Assembly (NCBI GenBank): GCA_028284945.1
Contig: JANQQJ010000025.1
Location: 18,740 to 82,739 of the forward strand
Length of the DNA: 64,000 nt
From: Alphaproteobacteria bacterium
GTDB lineage: Bacteria > Pseudomonadota > Alphaproteobacteria > SMXS01
Direction of reading: 5' to 3'
Shown in pieces: positions 30,327 to 38,095 of the stretch; within the stretch, counting starts at the first letter, position 1, and the number at the start of each line of letters is the position of its first letter. The notes below the pieces were generated by a model. The model did no database searches, was not told the origin of the DNA, and was given only the letters and a program-made list of their open reading frames with translations. The position numbers were made by a program, and so were the translations under genes.

Positions 30327-30656
30327 TCAGGTTCCCGCACAGCCACCGCAGACCGGGGTGCTGGGATCTGCGTCCAGGCGCCGGTCCTCGATCTCGTCAC
30401 CGCAGGTCACGCAGTAGCCGAAATCGTCTTCGTCAATACGCCGCAGCGCCGCCTTCAGCCGGGTAATCCGGGTCTGACGGCGTTTTTCAGCGGCCAGCGC
30501 CATGCTCTGTTGCTGCATGGCATCCATGCGTGACAGCCTCCCGACGCTTTGCTGGTCAAGTGTGACGCTGCTGCGCGACGCCGCGCTGGAGGCGCTGGTC
30601 GTCTCCAGTTCAGTGATCTCATCCGCCAGACGTTGTCGTATACTGTCCAAATCCAT
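30327..30656 (-). CDS. DksA/TraR-family zinc-finger protein
   Basis: A 109-residue protein with an N-terminal coiled-coil helix pair and the C-terminal four-Cys zinc finger (FGYCVTCGDEI...TPVCGGCAG). It is shorter than true DksA (about 150 residues) and lacks the classic DxxDxA coil tip, so it is a DksA-like accessory regulator of RNA polymerase at most. Convergent with the antiporter gene (2-nt gap) and divergent from the next gene. Confidence 0.9.
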   Translation of the reverse strand: MDLDSIRQRLADEITELETTSASSAASRSSVTLDQQSVGRLSRMDAMQQQSMALAAEKRRQTRITRLKAALRRIDEDDFGYCVTCGDEIEDRRLDADPSTPVCGGCAGT

Positions 30657-30709
30657 GCGGGGTACCCTAACCCAAGCAGGACAGACTGCAAAAAAGAGGC
30701 GGGAAGCAA

Positions 30710-31987
30710 ATGAATCAGGTGGATGTCGTCGTTCTGGGCGCGACCGGATATACCGGCCGGCTTGTCAGTGAATATCTCGGTGGCAGGGCCGGAGAGGCCG
30801 AGCGAACCTGGTCCGTTGCCGGCCGGCGCAAAGAGGCGCTTGATGCGCTGGTAGAGCAGCACGGCGCCTCAAGCGCGATCGTTGTCGATTGTGAAAACAA
30901 CGATGATTGCGCCGAACTCGCCGAGACCGCCAAAGTGGTCGTCAATATTGCCGGACCCTATTTTGAGCGGGCAGAGAAGATCGTCGGTGCTTGCGCGCGG
31001 GCGGGCACCCATTATTTCGACCTGACCGGTGAGTTGGTGTTCGTGCGCGGGCTGATCGATCAATTTCACGACGAGGCTGTTAAGTCCGGTGCCAGAATCG
31101 CGCCGATCTCCGGCTATGAATCCTTGCCATTTGATTTGCTGGCGCTGGGCTTGGCGGAAGGGTTCATCGAAGAATTCGGCGAGTCCCCCACGCGGATCGA
31201 TGTGCTGGCGATCAGCGGCACCCCGCCGGAAGGCGCCAAGGGCATGAGTGAGATGATCTCCGGTGGCACGGCAGAGACCATGCGGGTGATGCTGGAGAAA
31301 GATAAATCCGGCCTGTCTGCCGACCCGGCAGTGCTCAACCCCGCCGATGATCCGGCGCTCGAGACGGTGCGACGGGTGATGCGCCATGATCTGATGCCCA
31401 AACCCGAAGACCTTGAGCCCTATACGATGCCCATGGTGCCATCGCCGTTTTTGACTCCGGCGGTGATCAACCGGACGTTCTCTTTGCTGCGGCAGGAAGG
31501 CGTGCCGATCAACGCCGATATCCTCTACCGCGAACGGATGAGCACGGCTGCGTTCGGGTCAGACTGGCTGCGGGCCCCGACAGCCATGATGGCTGCGGCC
31601 GGAAATAGCATGATGGGCTGGGTCGCCAACACGCCGCTCGACTTTCCGCGTCAGATGATGCGGGCGATGATGGATCGCATGGCGCCCAAACCGGGCGAAG
31701 GCCCCTCACTCGAATTATTGGACGGGTGGGACTGGGGGCTTGAGGGCCGGGCGCGCGATGATGCGGGCAATGAAGTCACCATGTCCTTGAAGGGTGCCGG
31801 GCACCCAGGCTACCGCACCACCGCCAATATGATCGGCGAGGCGGGGATGATCCTGTCCGACCCTAACGCCGATGTCCCTGATCGTGCTGGTATTCTCACG
31901 CCCGCATCAGCGCTGGGCGTCAAGGAATTGAAGCGCTTTGCCCGTGCTGGCATGGAATACAGTGCGCTGGAGGTGATGCGAGCCTAA
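30710..31987 (+). CDS. Saccharopine dehydrogenase-like / trans-acting enoyl reductase family
   Basis: A 425-residue protein with an N-terminal Rossmann motif VVVLGATGYTGRLVSEYL (NADP-binding type), VVVNIAGPYF and HYFDLTGE typical of the saccharopine dehydrogenase NADP_bind_13 superfamily. The best-studied relative is the trans-acting enoyl reductase of mycobacterial phthiocerol synthesis; the substrate here is unknown. Its stop overlaps the convergent cupin gene by 4 nt. Confidence 0.87.
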   Translation: MNQVDVVVLGATGYTGRLVSEYLGGRAGEAERTWSVAGRRKEALDALVEQHGASSAIVVDCENNDDCAELAETAKVVVNIAGPYFERAEKIVGACARAGTHYFDLTGELVFVRGLIDQFHDEAVKSGARIAPISGYESLPFDLLALGLAEGFIEEFGESPTRIDVLAISGTPPEGAKGMSEMISGGTAETMRVMLEKDKSGLSADPAVLNPADDPALETVRRVMRHDLMPKPEDLEPYTMPMVPSPFLTPAVINRTFSLLRQEGVPINADILYRERMSTAAFGSDWLRAPTAMMAAAGNSMMGWVANTPLDFPRQMMRAMMDRMAPKPGEGPSLELLDGWDWGLEGRARDDAGNEVTMSLKGAGHPGYRTTANMIGEAGMILSDPNADVPDRAGILTPASALGVKELKRFARAGMEYSALEVMRA

Positions 31988-32334
31988 CCCTCCAGCGCCT
32001 CGGGTGGGTTGTTGACGATTTCGTCGCGCCGGACGGGCCGGTCGAAACAGACGAGGAACGTCACGGGTGTCGGCGCTTCGACCGCATGAAGCGATCGCGC
32101 TGGCACATTAATGATGTCGCCGGGCGTCGCGTGGACAAGTTCCTGATCCGCGCCCGCATAGAAATTCGCTTCGCCTTCGATCACCAGGATCGTGTTGTCA
32201 TAGGGGTGCCAGTGCGGCGTCTCCCGCTCCAGAAAGGCATTGCACGATGTCATCGGCCATAGTTTGCGGGCCTTCAACACGTCATAGGCTTCATCCATTC
32301 CTGAAAACGCATTTTTCTCTACGCTCACCGCCAT
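31984..32334 (-). CDS. Small cupin-domain protein
   Basis: A 116-residue single-cupin protein. The metal-site motif appears as ETPHWHPYDNTILVIEGEANFY (HxH...E) and the second motif as VPARSLHAVEAPTPVT (His). It may bind Fe or Mn and act as a dioxygenase, isomerase or sensor; no function can be assigned. Confidence 0.85.
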   Translation of the reverse strand: MAVSVEKNAFSGMDEAYDVLKARKLWPMTSCNAFLERETPHWHPYDNTILVIEGEANFYAGADQELVHATPGDIINVPARSLHAVEAPTPVTFLVCFDRPVRRDEIVNNPPEALEG

Positions 32335-32405
32335 CTCAGTCTCCCCTGAATTTCGTCGCTTGAGACTAAACAGCGTATGGGCCGCTGTCCAACCACAGCA
32401 CCTGG

Positions 32406-34022
32406 CTAGCGTGCTCTCATTTTTCGCAAGGCCTTGCCGGCAAACCGGCGTGCACGGCCCTTAAGGCGTCGGGCCTTGCGCAGCCATGGCGGCATATCGC
32501 GTATGAAGGCGTTGTTGCGGTGCAGCTCGAATACCAGATAGCGCGCCGGCACAGTGCCTTTATTGCGGATGCCGTGGGGCTCGCCAGCTGCGATGGCCGC
32601 CACCGTGTTGGCTGGGGCCTGCGAGCCCAGAATTTCGATCGTGCCGGACAAGGTCAGGATGACGGCGTCATAAGCGTCGATATGTGGTTCATAACCCTCG
32701 CCTGGCGCCATCTCGGACAGATGAATATGCAGTTTGCTCAACATCCCGGTCGGTTCGTCGGCTAGAACCGTGAGGGCAAGGCCGGGTTGATAGGGTTTCG
32801 GGTTAACCGAGGCGTCATAGCGTTTGGTCTCCAGCGGCCACTGCGCGCCTGACGGAGAGCCGCGCCACCGCAACATCAGATAGGTGACGGGCTTGTCGCT
32901 GGTATTGCGGATCGTATGGTGTTGTCCTGCGGGATAGTAGGCAAATTGATGCGGAGACAGGCGCTCCACTTTGGGTGCAGGGTCGTTGGGGGACGTCGCA
33001 AGCAGGGCCTCGGCTTCCCCGTCCAGCACAATCAGGATTTCTTCTTCTGGATGAATATGTGGCGGGTGCGGGCAATGGCCGGGCCTCAAAACAGACGTGT
33101 GGCAGCCAATCACGTCCAGTGCCGCGGTCTGAGCGAAGAAGGCGTTATAGGCTTTCCAGCCGCTCTCCGGGTCTTCCTCCAGCGGAAGATGATATTCGTG
33201 CAGCAGCGTGGAAAGCGATTGCATGTCTCTGTCCTTCAGGGCCGGTGGCGGCACGATTCGATTAGCTTGTCCCGATGTCTGGCCGGAAACCAGAATCGAC
33301 GGTGGGCGCGGCACCGCCTTCAGTTTCAGGGGCCAGTCGAGAACGTCCATGTCGGGGATGTGGATGGCCGTCTCGGCTGAAGCGTATTGCAGCAAAAGGG
33401 CACGGCGTATTCTTGTGGCGAACTTGTTTTCCGACCTATGCCACAGCCGGCCATCAAAGAAGACGGCATCCCCGTCTGCTGCATCGGGCGTCACTAAAGT
33501 TGCGCCGGGATCAAGCAGGTGTGCCCATGCGAGAACCTGATCGTCGGCGGCCGCGGCATAAGGTGTTTCGTCTTCGCTTGCCATTTGCTGCAGGATTTTT
33601 GGGAACCGGTGTGAACCGCTGACCATGGTCAGGCCGGAGCGGGCTGAAGTTTCTTTCAGGCCGATCCAAACACTAACGCAGGGACCGTCAGCCAGGCCGG
33701 ACTCGATATCGACGTGCCAGGCGTGGCGTTGCCCGGGTTTCAGTGAAACGAAGTCCGCGCCCCACAGCACAATGTCGTCGCCCAATAAAGGTTGCAGACG
33801 GCGGACAATGGCATCGGATTGCGCGAGGCGGAAAATCGTCGGATCTATGACGGCTTTCGCTTTTCGCCAGTCTGGGGCCCGCACCGAATTTGTTCGACAT
33901 AGATGTTGCGCAAGCCAGTGCGCATCCGCCGTAGGCATCAGATGTACCGGTTCCGAAAAACCGTGTTCTTTGAAACCCGGCAGCGCTGCCGCTTCAATGG
34001 TGTCGTGAGATAGCTTGTTCAC
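32406..34022 (-). CDS. PhyH dioxygenase-double cupin fusion protein
   Basis: A 538-residue protein joining two fold types. Residues about 25-220 are a phytanoyl-CoA dioxygenase (PhyH) domain with the Fe(II) triad His103-x-Asp105 (HAWHVD) and His195 (RLWHRSEN), plus Arg-rich FATRIRRA for 2-oxoglutarate. After a linker come two cupins: one with PPHIHPEEEILIVLDG and PAGQHHTIRN, and a last with GYEPHIDAYDAVILTLSG and GEPHGIRNKG. It ends in a basic Arg/Lys tail. The start is GTG 34022; the next plus-strand gene begins close by, so they are divergent. A role in hydroxylating a small metabolite or cell-surface group is possible, but nothing indicates which. Confidence 0.82.
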   Translation of the reverse strand: MNKLSHDTIEAAALPGFKEHGFSEPVHLMPTADAHWLAQHLCRTNSVRAPDWRKAKAVIDPTIFRLAQSDAIVRRLQPLLGDDIVLWGADFVSLKPGQRHAWHVDIESGLADGPCVSVWIGLKETSARSGLTMVSGSHRFPKILQQMASEDETPYAAAADDQVLAWAHLLDPGATLVTPDAADGDAVFFDGRLWHRSENKFATRIRRALLLQYASAETAIHIPDMDVLDWPLKLKAVPRPPSILVSGQTSGQANRIVPPPALKDRDMQSLSTLLHEYHLPLEEDPESGWKAYNAFFAQTAALDVIGCHTSVLRPGHCPHPPHIHPEEEILIVLDGEAEALLATSPNDPAPKVERLSPHQFAYYPAGQHHTIRNTSDKPVTYLMLRWRGSPSGAQWPLETKRYDASVNPKPYQPGLALTVLADEPTGMLSKLHIHLSEMAPGEGYEPHIDAYDAVILTLSGTIEILGSQAPANTVAAIAAGEPHGIRNKGTVPARYLVFELHRNNAFIRDMPPWLRKARRLKGRARRFAGKALRKMRAR

Positions 34023-34095
34023 CGGCGCGTTTAACTTCGATCAGTCATCAATGGCCTCTACTATGCCATGGATTGGCATCGGAAGGCGTTCGATT

Positions 34096-34272
34096 ATGGC
34101 AGATATCACCATGTGCATGGGCGTTGACTGTCCACTGCGTGAAAACTGTTTTCGTTTCCGCGCGACATCTGAGCGGGAGAATCAGACCTATTTCATGGTT
34201 CCGCCGTTCAAGGACGGTGATTGCGACATGTTCTGGTCGATGGACGGACCGGTCGATAATTTGGGGCCCTAG
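34096..34272 (+). CDS. 58-residue Cys-rich conserved small protein
   Basis: A protein starting MADITMCMGVDCPLRENCFRF, with Cys7, Cys12, Cys17 and a later DGDCDMFW. The pattern CxGxxCPxRxxCxR plus a final CDxFW is shared by small bacterial and phage proteins with no known role; it could bind a metal. ATG 34096 begins the conserved part; earlier in-frame Mets add unconserved residues. Its stop codon is the first part of the downstream palindrome. Confidence 0.7.
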   Translation: MADITMCMGVDCPLRENCFRFRATSERENQTYFMVPPFKDGDCDMFWSMDGPVDNLGP

Positions 34273-34331
34273 ATCATCATCTGTTGAGTTGGAAGCGCCC
34301 GGCGGTTCAACTCAACAGATAAAGATGATCT
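34271..34331. repeat. Long perfect inverted repeat
   Basis: AGATCATC followed by ATCTGTTGAGTTG on the left arm is matched exactly by CAACTCAACAGAT, a 3-nt bulge (AAA) and GATGATCT on the right, around a 16-nt GC-rich loop. It could fold as a stable transcript end for the small gene it touches, but its arms are longer than a normal terminator and no T-run follows. Confidence 0.8.
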
Positions 34332-34342
34332 AATCCATTGGT

Positions 34343-34409
34343 TCCTAGAGCAAATTTACCAACTCAGTTGGAGTTTCTGGATGCCAACTAAGCTGGTTTT
34401 GCTCTAGGA
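34343..34409. repeat. Second palindromic element with TCCTAGAGCAAA ends
   Basis: Perfect 12-bp terminal arms (TCCTAGAGCAAA and TTTGCTCTAGGA) enclose near-symmetric inner arms: ACCAACTCAGTTGG against CCAACTAAGCTGGT, with two mismatches. The left inner arm CCAACTCAGTTGG (34359-34371) is itself palindromic. It overlaps the 3' end of the LLM oxidoreductase gene (stop at 34404) and lies 11 nt from the previous repeat, suggesting one composite mobile-type repeat. Confidence 0.75.
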
Positions 34410-35207
34410 CAGGGCGGTCTGCATGGCTTCAAGACCGGCAGAAAACTCATCAGCCGTATCGTAGGGGATGCTGGCGATAATCAGGTCGACGCCGGCATCC
34501 TCCAGCGCCTGCACCTTGTCGCGATAGGTGACGGGGTCGTCCATCCGGGCAAAGGTCGTCACGCTGGCGGGCCTGCTCGCTGCGTTGGCCTGACCCTTGT
34601 AGGCCTTGATTTCGGGCGCCAGGGCGACCGGATCGTTGCTCATGGGGAACCAGCCGTCGCAGAGCCGCACCGCCCTATCCGTTGCATGGGGCGCTGACCC
34701 GCCGATCAAGATGGGCGGCCGCTTGGGCCTCGGCTTGAACAGGAAGTCCTGGCCGTTGGCGGTCATCACATCGCTGGCAAAGCCATCGTTCAAAAACTGG
34801 ATCGCGTCTTCGCTGATTTTGGCGCGGTCTTTCAGGGGTACGCCAAGCGCGTCGAACTCCGGCTTCATCCAGCCGATTCCGACGCCCAGGATGAGCCGTT
34901 CACCGGTTAGTTCCTGGACTGTCGCAATCCATTTCGCGAGGGGCAGCGCCGGGCGATAGGGCAGGACCAGAACACCGGTGCCCAGCATGATGTCGGTTGT
35001 CTGTGCGCCCAGCCAGGCCAGGGTGGCCAGCGGATCGAGATAGCGCCCGCCTGAACCCTCCGCATCATCCGGGGGAATCGCGATGTGGTCGGTCACCCAG
35101 ATCGAGTGCAGCCCGGCTGCTTCAGCCTCAGCCGCGCAATGCGCCAACAGGCCGGGCGTCGACTCTTTGCCCATATTGCGCAGCGTAATGCCGATAGGAA
35201 TGCTCAT
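34404..35207 (-). CDS. LLM-class (F420/FMN-dependent) oxidoreductase
   Basis: A 267-residue luciferase-like monooxygenase/reductase (TIGR03619-like). Signs are GITLRNMGKESTPG, HSIWVTDHIAIP, MLGTGVLVLPYRPALPLAKW and LILGVGIGWMKPEFDALG. It uses F420 or a flavin; which one cannot be told, and the presence of F420 biosynthesis genes elsewhere would decide. The last codons sit inside a palindromic repeat. Divergent from the photolyase gene with a 70-bp gap. Confidence 0.87.
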   Translation of the reverse strand: MSIPIGITLRNMGKESTPGLLAHCAAEAEAAGLHSIWVTDHIAIPPDDAEGSGGRYLDPLATLAWLGAQTTDIMLGTGVLVLPYRPALPLAKWIATVQELTGERLILGVGIGWMKPEFDALGVPLKDRAKISEDAIQFLNDGFASDVMTANGQDFLFKPRPKRPPILIGGSAPHATDRAVRLCDGWFPMSNDPVALAPEIKAYKGQANAASRPASVTTFARMDDPVTYRDKVQALEDAGVDLIIASIPYDTADEFSAGLEAMQTALS

Positions 35208-35277
35208 GCGCGACAGCCTAGGCGGATTCGAGAACAGAACAAAATGTCATCTGCTAGACCTTCGGCACCGTTAAAAG

Positions 35278-36798
35278 ATGGTGACTGAAAAGGCGCGCAA
35301 AATCATTCTGGTGCTCGGCGACCAACTGTCGGCCGACCTGGCCGCTTTAAGGGCGGCGGACAAGGCACGCGACGTTGTGCTGATGGTCGAATGGCCGGCG
35401 CCCGCAATCCGCGTCAACCGGCACAAGCAGAAGATCGTGTTGGTGCTCTCAGCAATGCGCCACTTCGCCGATGCGCTGCGTGAGGGCGGATGGACAGTCG
35501 ACTACAGCGAACTCGGCGGGTCATCATCATTACAGGGCGCTATCAAGGATAGCGTCGCCCGGCATGACGCTGAAGCAGTCTGCGTTACCGAACCAGGCAA
35601 CTGGCACCTGCGGCAAGCGATCAGGGCGTGGGACATAGGTGCGCCGGTAACCGTCCTTGAAGATGACAGGTTCCTCTGCACCCACGCTGAATTTGAGGCC
35701 TGGGCAGAGGGCCGCAAAGAGTTGCGTATGGAATACTTCTATCGCGACATGCGCCGGCGGACCGGGTTGTTGATGGATGACGGCGATCCGGTCGGTGGCC
35801 AGTGGAATTTCGATAAGGAGAATCGTAAGCCGCCGGATACGGCGCGCCGCTATCCGCCGCCCTACTCCGTGTCACCGGATCGGACGACCGCCCAGGTGAT
35901 CGAACTGGTTGAGGCTGAGTTCCCGGATAATTTCGGCGCGCTTGACGGGTTTGATTGGGCCGTGACCGCGACCCAGGCTGAGGCCGCGCTTGATGATTTT
36001 ATCACCCACGCCTTGCCCGACTTCGGCACCTATCAGGACGCCATGGTCGGCGGCGAAAACTATCTGTTTCATTCCCGGTTGTCCGCTTATCTGAATATGG
36101 GCCTGCTCGAGCCTCTTGCGGTATGCCGCCGAGTGGAAGCGGCCTTCCAATCCGGGCACGCGCCGCTCAATGCGGTGGAGGGATTTATCCGCCAGATTAT
36201 CGGCTGGCGCGAGTTCGTGCGGGGCGTCTACTGGCTGAAAATGCCGGATTATCTGTGCAGCAATGCGCTGGGGCACGGTCGGCCGCTGCCGGATTTTTAC
36301 TGGACCGGCGAGACCGATATGGCCTGCCTGAAATCAGTGATCAGCCAGACCATAAGCGCTGCCTATGCGCACCACATCCAGCGGCTAATGGTGACGGGAA
36401 CCTTTGCCATGCTGGCCGGGGTCGATCCCCACGAGGTGCATGAATGGTATCTGGGCGTCTATGCCGACGCCTTCGACTGGGTCGAGGTGCCCAATACGTT
36501 GGGTATGAGCCAGTTTGCCGATGGCGGCGTTCTGGCCTCCAAGCCCTATGCCGCCAGCGGGAATTACATCAACAAGATGTCGAACTATTGCAAAACCTGC
36601 CGTTACGACGTGAAACAAAAGACCGGCCCCGATGCGTGCCCCTTCAACGCGCTCTATTGGGATTTTCTGGACCGACACCGTGACACACTGAGCGACAATA
36701 TGCGGCTGCGTATGCCCTATAGAACATGGGACAGGATGGCGCCGGACCAGCAAGAAGACATTCGGCGCAGTGCGTCGGCGTTCCTTGAGCGTCTTTGA
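35278..36798 (+). CDS. Iron-sulfur bacterial cryptochrome/(6-4) photolyase
   Basis: A 506-residue flavoprotein of the FeS-BCP (deoxyribodipyrimidine photolyase-related) group, which repairs (6-4) photoproducts with blue light. The N-terminal Rossmann domain starts at KIILVLGDQLSADL; the FAD domain has FDWVEVPNTLGMSQFADGG. Four cysteines for the [4Fe-4S] cluster fall at 350, 438, 441 and 454, the same numbers described for Agrobacterium PhrB. YCKTCRYD and GPDACPFN are clear. The antenna is expected to be a ribityllumazine. Confidence 0.95.
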   Translation: MVTEKARKIILVLGDQLSADLAALRAADKARDVVLMVEWPAPAIRVNRHKQKIVLVLSAMRHFADALREGGWTVDYSELGGSSSLQGAIKDSVARHDAEAVCVTEPGNWHLRQAIRAWDIGAPVTVLEDDRFLCTHAEFEAWAEGRKELRMEYFYRDMRRRTGLLMDDGDPVGGQWNFDKENRKPPDTARRYPPPYSVSPDRTTAQVIELVEAEFPDNFGALDGFDWAVTATQAEAALDDFITHALPDFGTYQDAMVGGENYLFHSRLSAYLNMGLLEPLAVCRRVEAAFQSGHAPLNAVEGFIRQIIGWREFVRGVYWLKMPDYLCSNALGHGRPLPDFYWTGETDMACLKSVISQTISAAYAHHIQRLMVTGTFAMLAGVDPHEVHEWYLGVYADAFDWVEVPNTLGMSQFADGGVLASKPYAASGNYINKMSNYCKTCRYDVKQKTGPDACPFNALYWDFLDRHRDTLSDNMRLRMPYRTWDRMAPDQQEDIRRSASAFLERL

Positions 36799-36817
36799 TC
36801 GCTGACAGCAAGCAACC

Positions 36818-37666
36818 TTACCGAAAATAAAAGTCAGGCGCGGGCAGGCGGTTGGGATTAACCGCGACGGTTTCATCGACTTCGCGGTAGAACAGCGCGC
36901 TGAACAGATCCTTCTCGATCGCCTCCAGGCTGGCCCCCAGATCGGTGCCGCTGCGGGCCGCCACCAGCTGTTCCGGTGTGTCGAACCACAGCTCAGCCAT
37001 GCCGTCCCAATGGCTGAAGAAATGATCGCGCCGAACCTTGCCTTCCGGCGTAAAGGCCTCTGCCGTGGGCGGAAAGAACCCAGTCATCACGTCCAGATCG
37101 GTACGGAAATTGATGATATGGCCGCGCAGGCCATCCATCTGGTTCATCTTATCGGCGTAGTCTCCGGTCCACGCGGTTTTGAAGTCCGCCTCGCTCATGC
37201 CCTCGGGGCGCTTGCCGAACTGGGCCAGCTTGAACAGTTTGCGTTCGGGCCGGCTGACCTCCATGGCGACATGTTCATCGATATTGAATTGGAAGGGCGA
37301 GCCTGAATAGAGGTAGTCACCGTCTCCGCCGACATCGCCGACCAACGGGTCGTCGATCAGGCCACCCGGCCCGGCCCGGTCGCGCGACGGCGATTTGGCG
37401 CTCAGGTAGTGGTCGAGTGAATCAAACATCAATTGGCCCCAACCATCCCATTCGTCATCGAAGCCGTCCGGCATATCGCGGGACATGGCCACGCCAAGAT
37501 CGCCCAGCGTATCCGTAAGGCTTCGATTGGCGTGCACATTCAGTAGATAGCCGCGAATATTCGGTAAACGCCGTCCATAGGAATTGTGATAGCCCACATG
37601 GGCGGTGCGGTACTCGTCATGTGTCAGATCGGCATTGCGCCGGACAAATCCAAAAACTTTCAGCAT
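36818..37666 (-). CDS. EthD-domain protein, two repeats
   Basis: A 282-residue protein with two ferredoxin-like EthD-type units: MLKVFGFVRRNADLTHDEYRTAHVGYHNSYGR at the start and LFKLAQFGKRPEGMSEADFKTAWTGDYADKM about 130 residues later. EthD-like proteins accompany catabolic oxygenases, but their chemistry is mostly unknown. ATG 37666 is chosen for the GGGGGAG just upstream; longer frames add no homology. Divergent from the guanidine operon promoter. Confidence 0.8.
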   Translation of the reverse strand: MLKVFGFVRRNADLTHDEYRTAHVGYHNSYGRRLPNIRGYLLNVHANRSLTDTLGDLGVAMSRDMPDGFDDEWDGWGQLMFDSLDHYLSAKSPSRDRAGPGGLIDDPLVGDVGGDGDYLYSGSPFQFNIDEHVAMEVSRPERKLFKLAQFGKRPEGMSEADFKTAWTGDYADKMNQMDGLRGHIINFRTDLDVMTGFFPPTAEAFTPEGKVRRDHFFSHWDGMAELWFDTPEQLVAARSGTDLGASLEAIEKDLFSALFYREVDETVAVNPNRLPAPDFYFR

Positions 37667-37870
37667 GATCAATCTCCCCCCTGACGCCATCATAGGCATC
37701 TGGCGGACGTTCGGGCAATCGCATGTCTCGGCGGCTAGGCTGATGAAAAATTATGCGTAATTACTAATTGTTTAAAATTTGTGCATATGCTGCACGAATA
37801 CGGTCCGTCTACTCGCGTCTCGGGATGGCGGTTTGACCAAAAACCCCAGATTTCCGCCATTTTTGCCACT

Positions 37871-37886
37871 TGGCACGGATGATGCA
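37871..37886 (+). promoter_or_regulatory. Sigma-54 (RpoN) promoter of the guanidine operon
   Basis: TGGCACGGATGATGCA fits the -24/-12 consensus TGGCACG-N4-TTGCW in every fixed position but one, with correct GG-to-GC spacing. The predicted start would be about 12 nt on, near 37897, immediately ahead of the riboswitch. A short inverted repeat GTGCA-N5-TGCAC at 37781-37795, about 85 bp upstream, could be an enhancer-binding site, but it does not fit the usual NtrC spacing. Confidence 0.75.
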
Positions 37887-37902
37887 TCTCCTGTTTTGTG
37901 AA

Positions 37903-38010
37903 TGGCGGCTAGGGTTCCGGCGCTTCTGAAGCGTGACTGGTCCGAGAGCCGCCGCCGGTCCGGTCAACAGCGGGCAGGTACACGGCGGGACAAAAGCCCG
38001 GGAGGTCACG
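37903..38010 (+). ncRNA. Guanidine-I (ykkC) riboswitch
   Basis: The conserved blocks of the guanidine-I class occur in order: CTAGGGTTCCG (37909), ACTGGTCCGAGAG (about 37936-37948), ACACGGCGGGACAAAAGCCCGGGAGGT (37980-38006, described in parts). Paired elements between them are GC-rich. Guanidinium binding to this RNA normally switches on detoxification or degradation genes. It lies 86 nt before the substrate-binding protein gene. Confidence 0.95.
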
Positions 38011-38095
38011 GTGGTGCAGTGGATTGGCATCACACATCAGTGCCTCGCCAATCCTTCTACCGAGACCGGTAACAACGCGTAGAGAGGAATGCGAG

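Noticed and set aside
37781..37795. NtrC binding site ahead of the guanidine operon
   Set aside because: The GTGCA-N5-TGCAC repeat has the wrong orientation and spacing for the usual NtrC consensus; kept only as a possible enhancer site.
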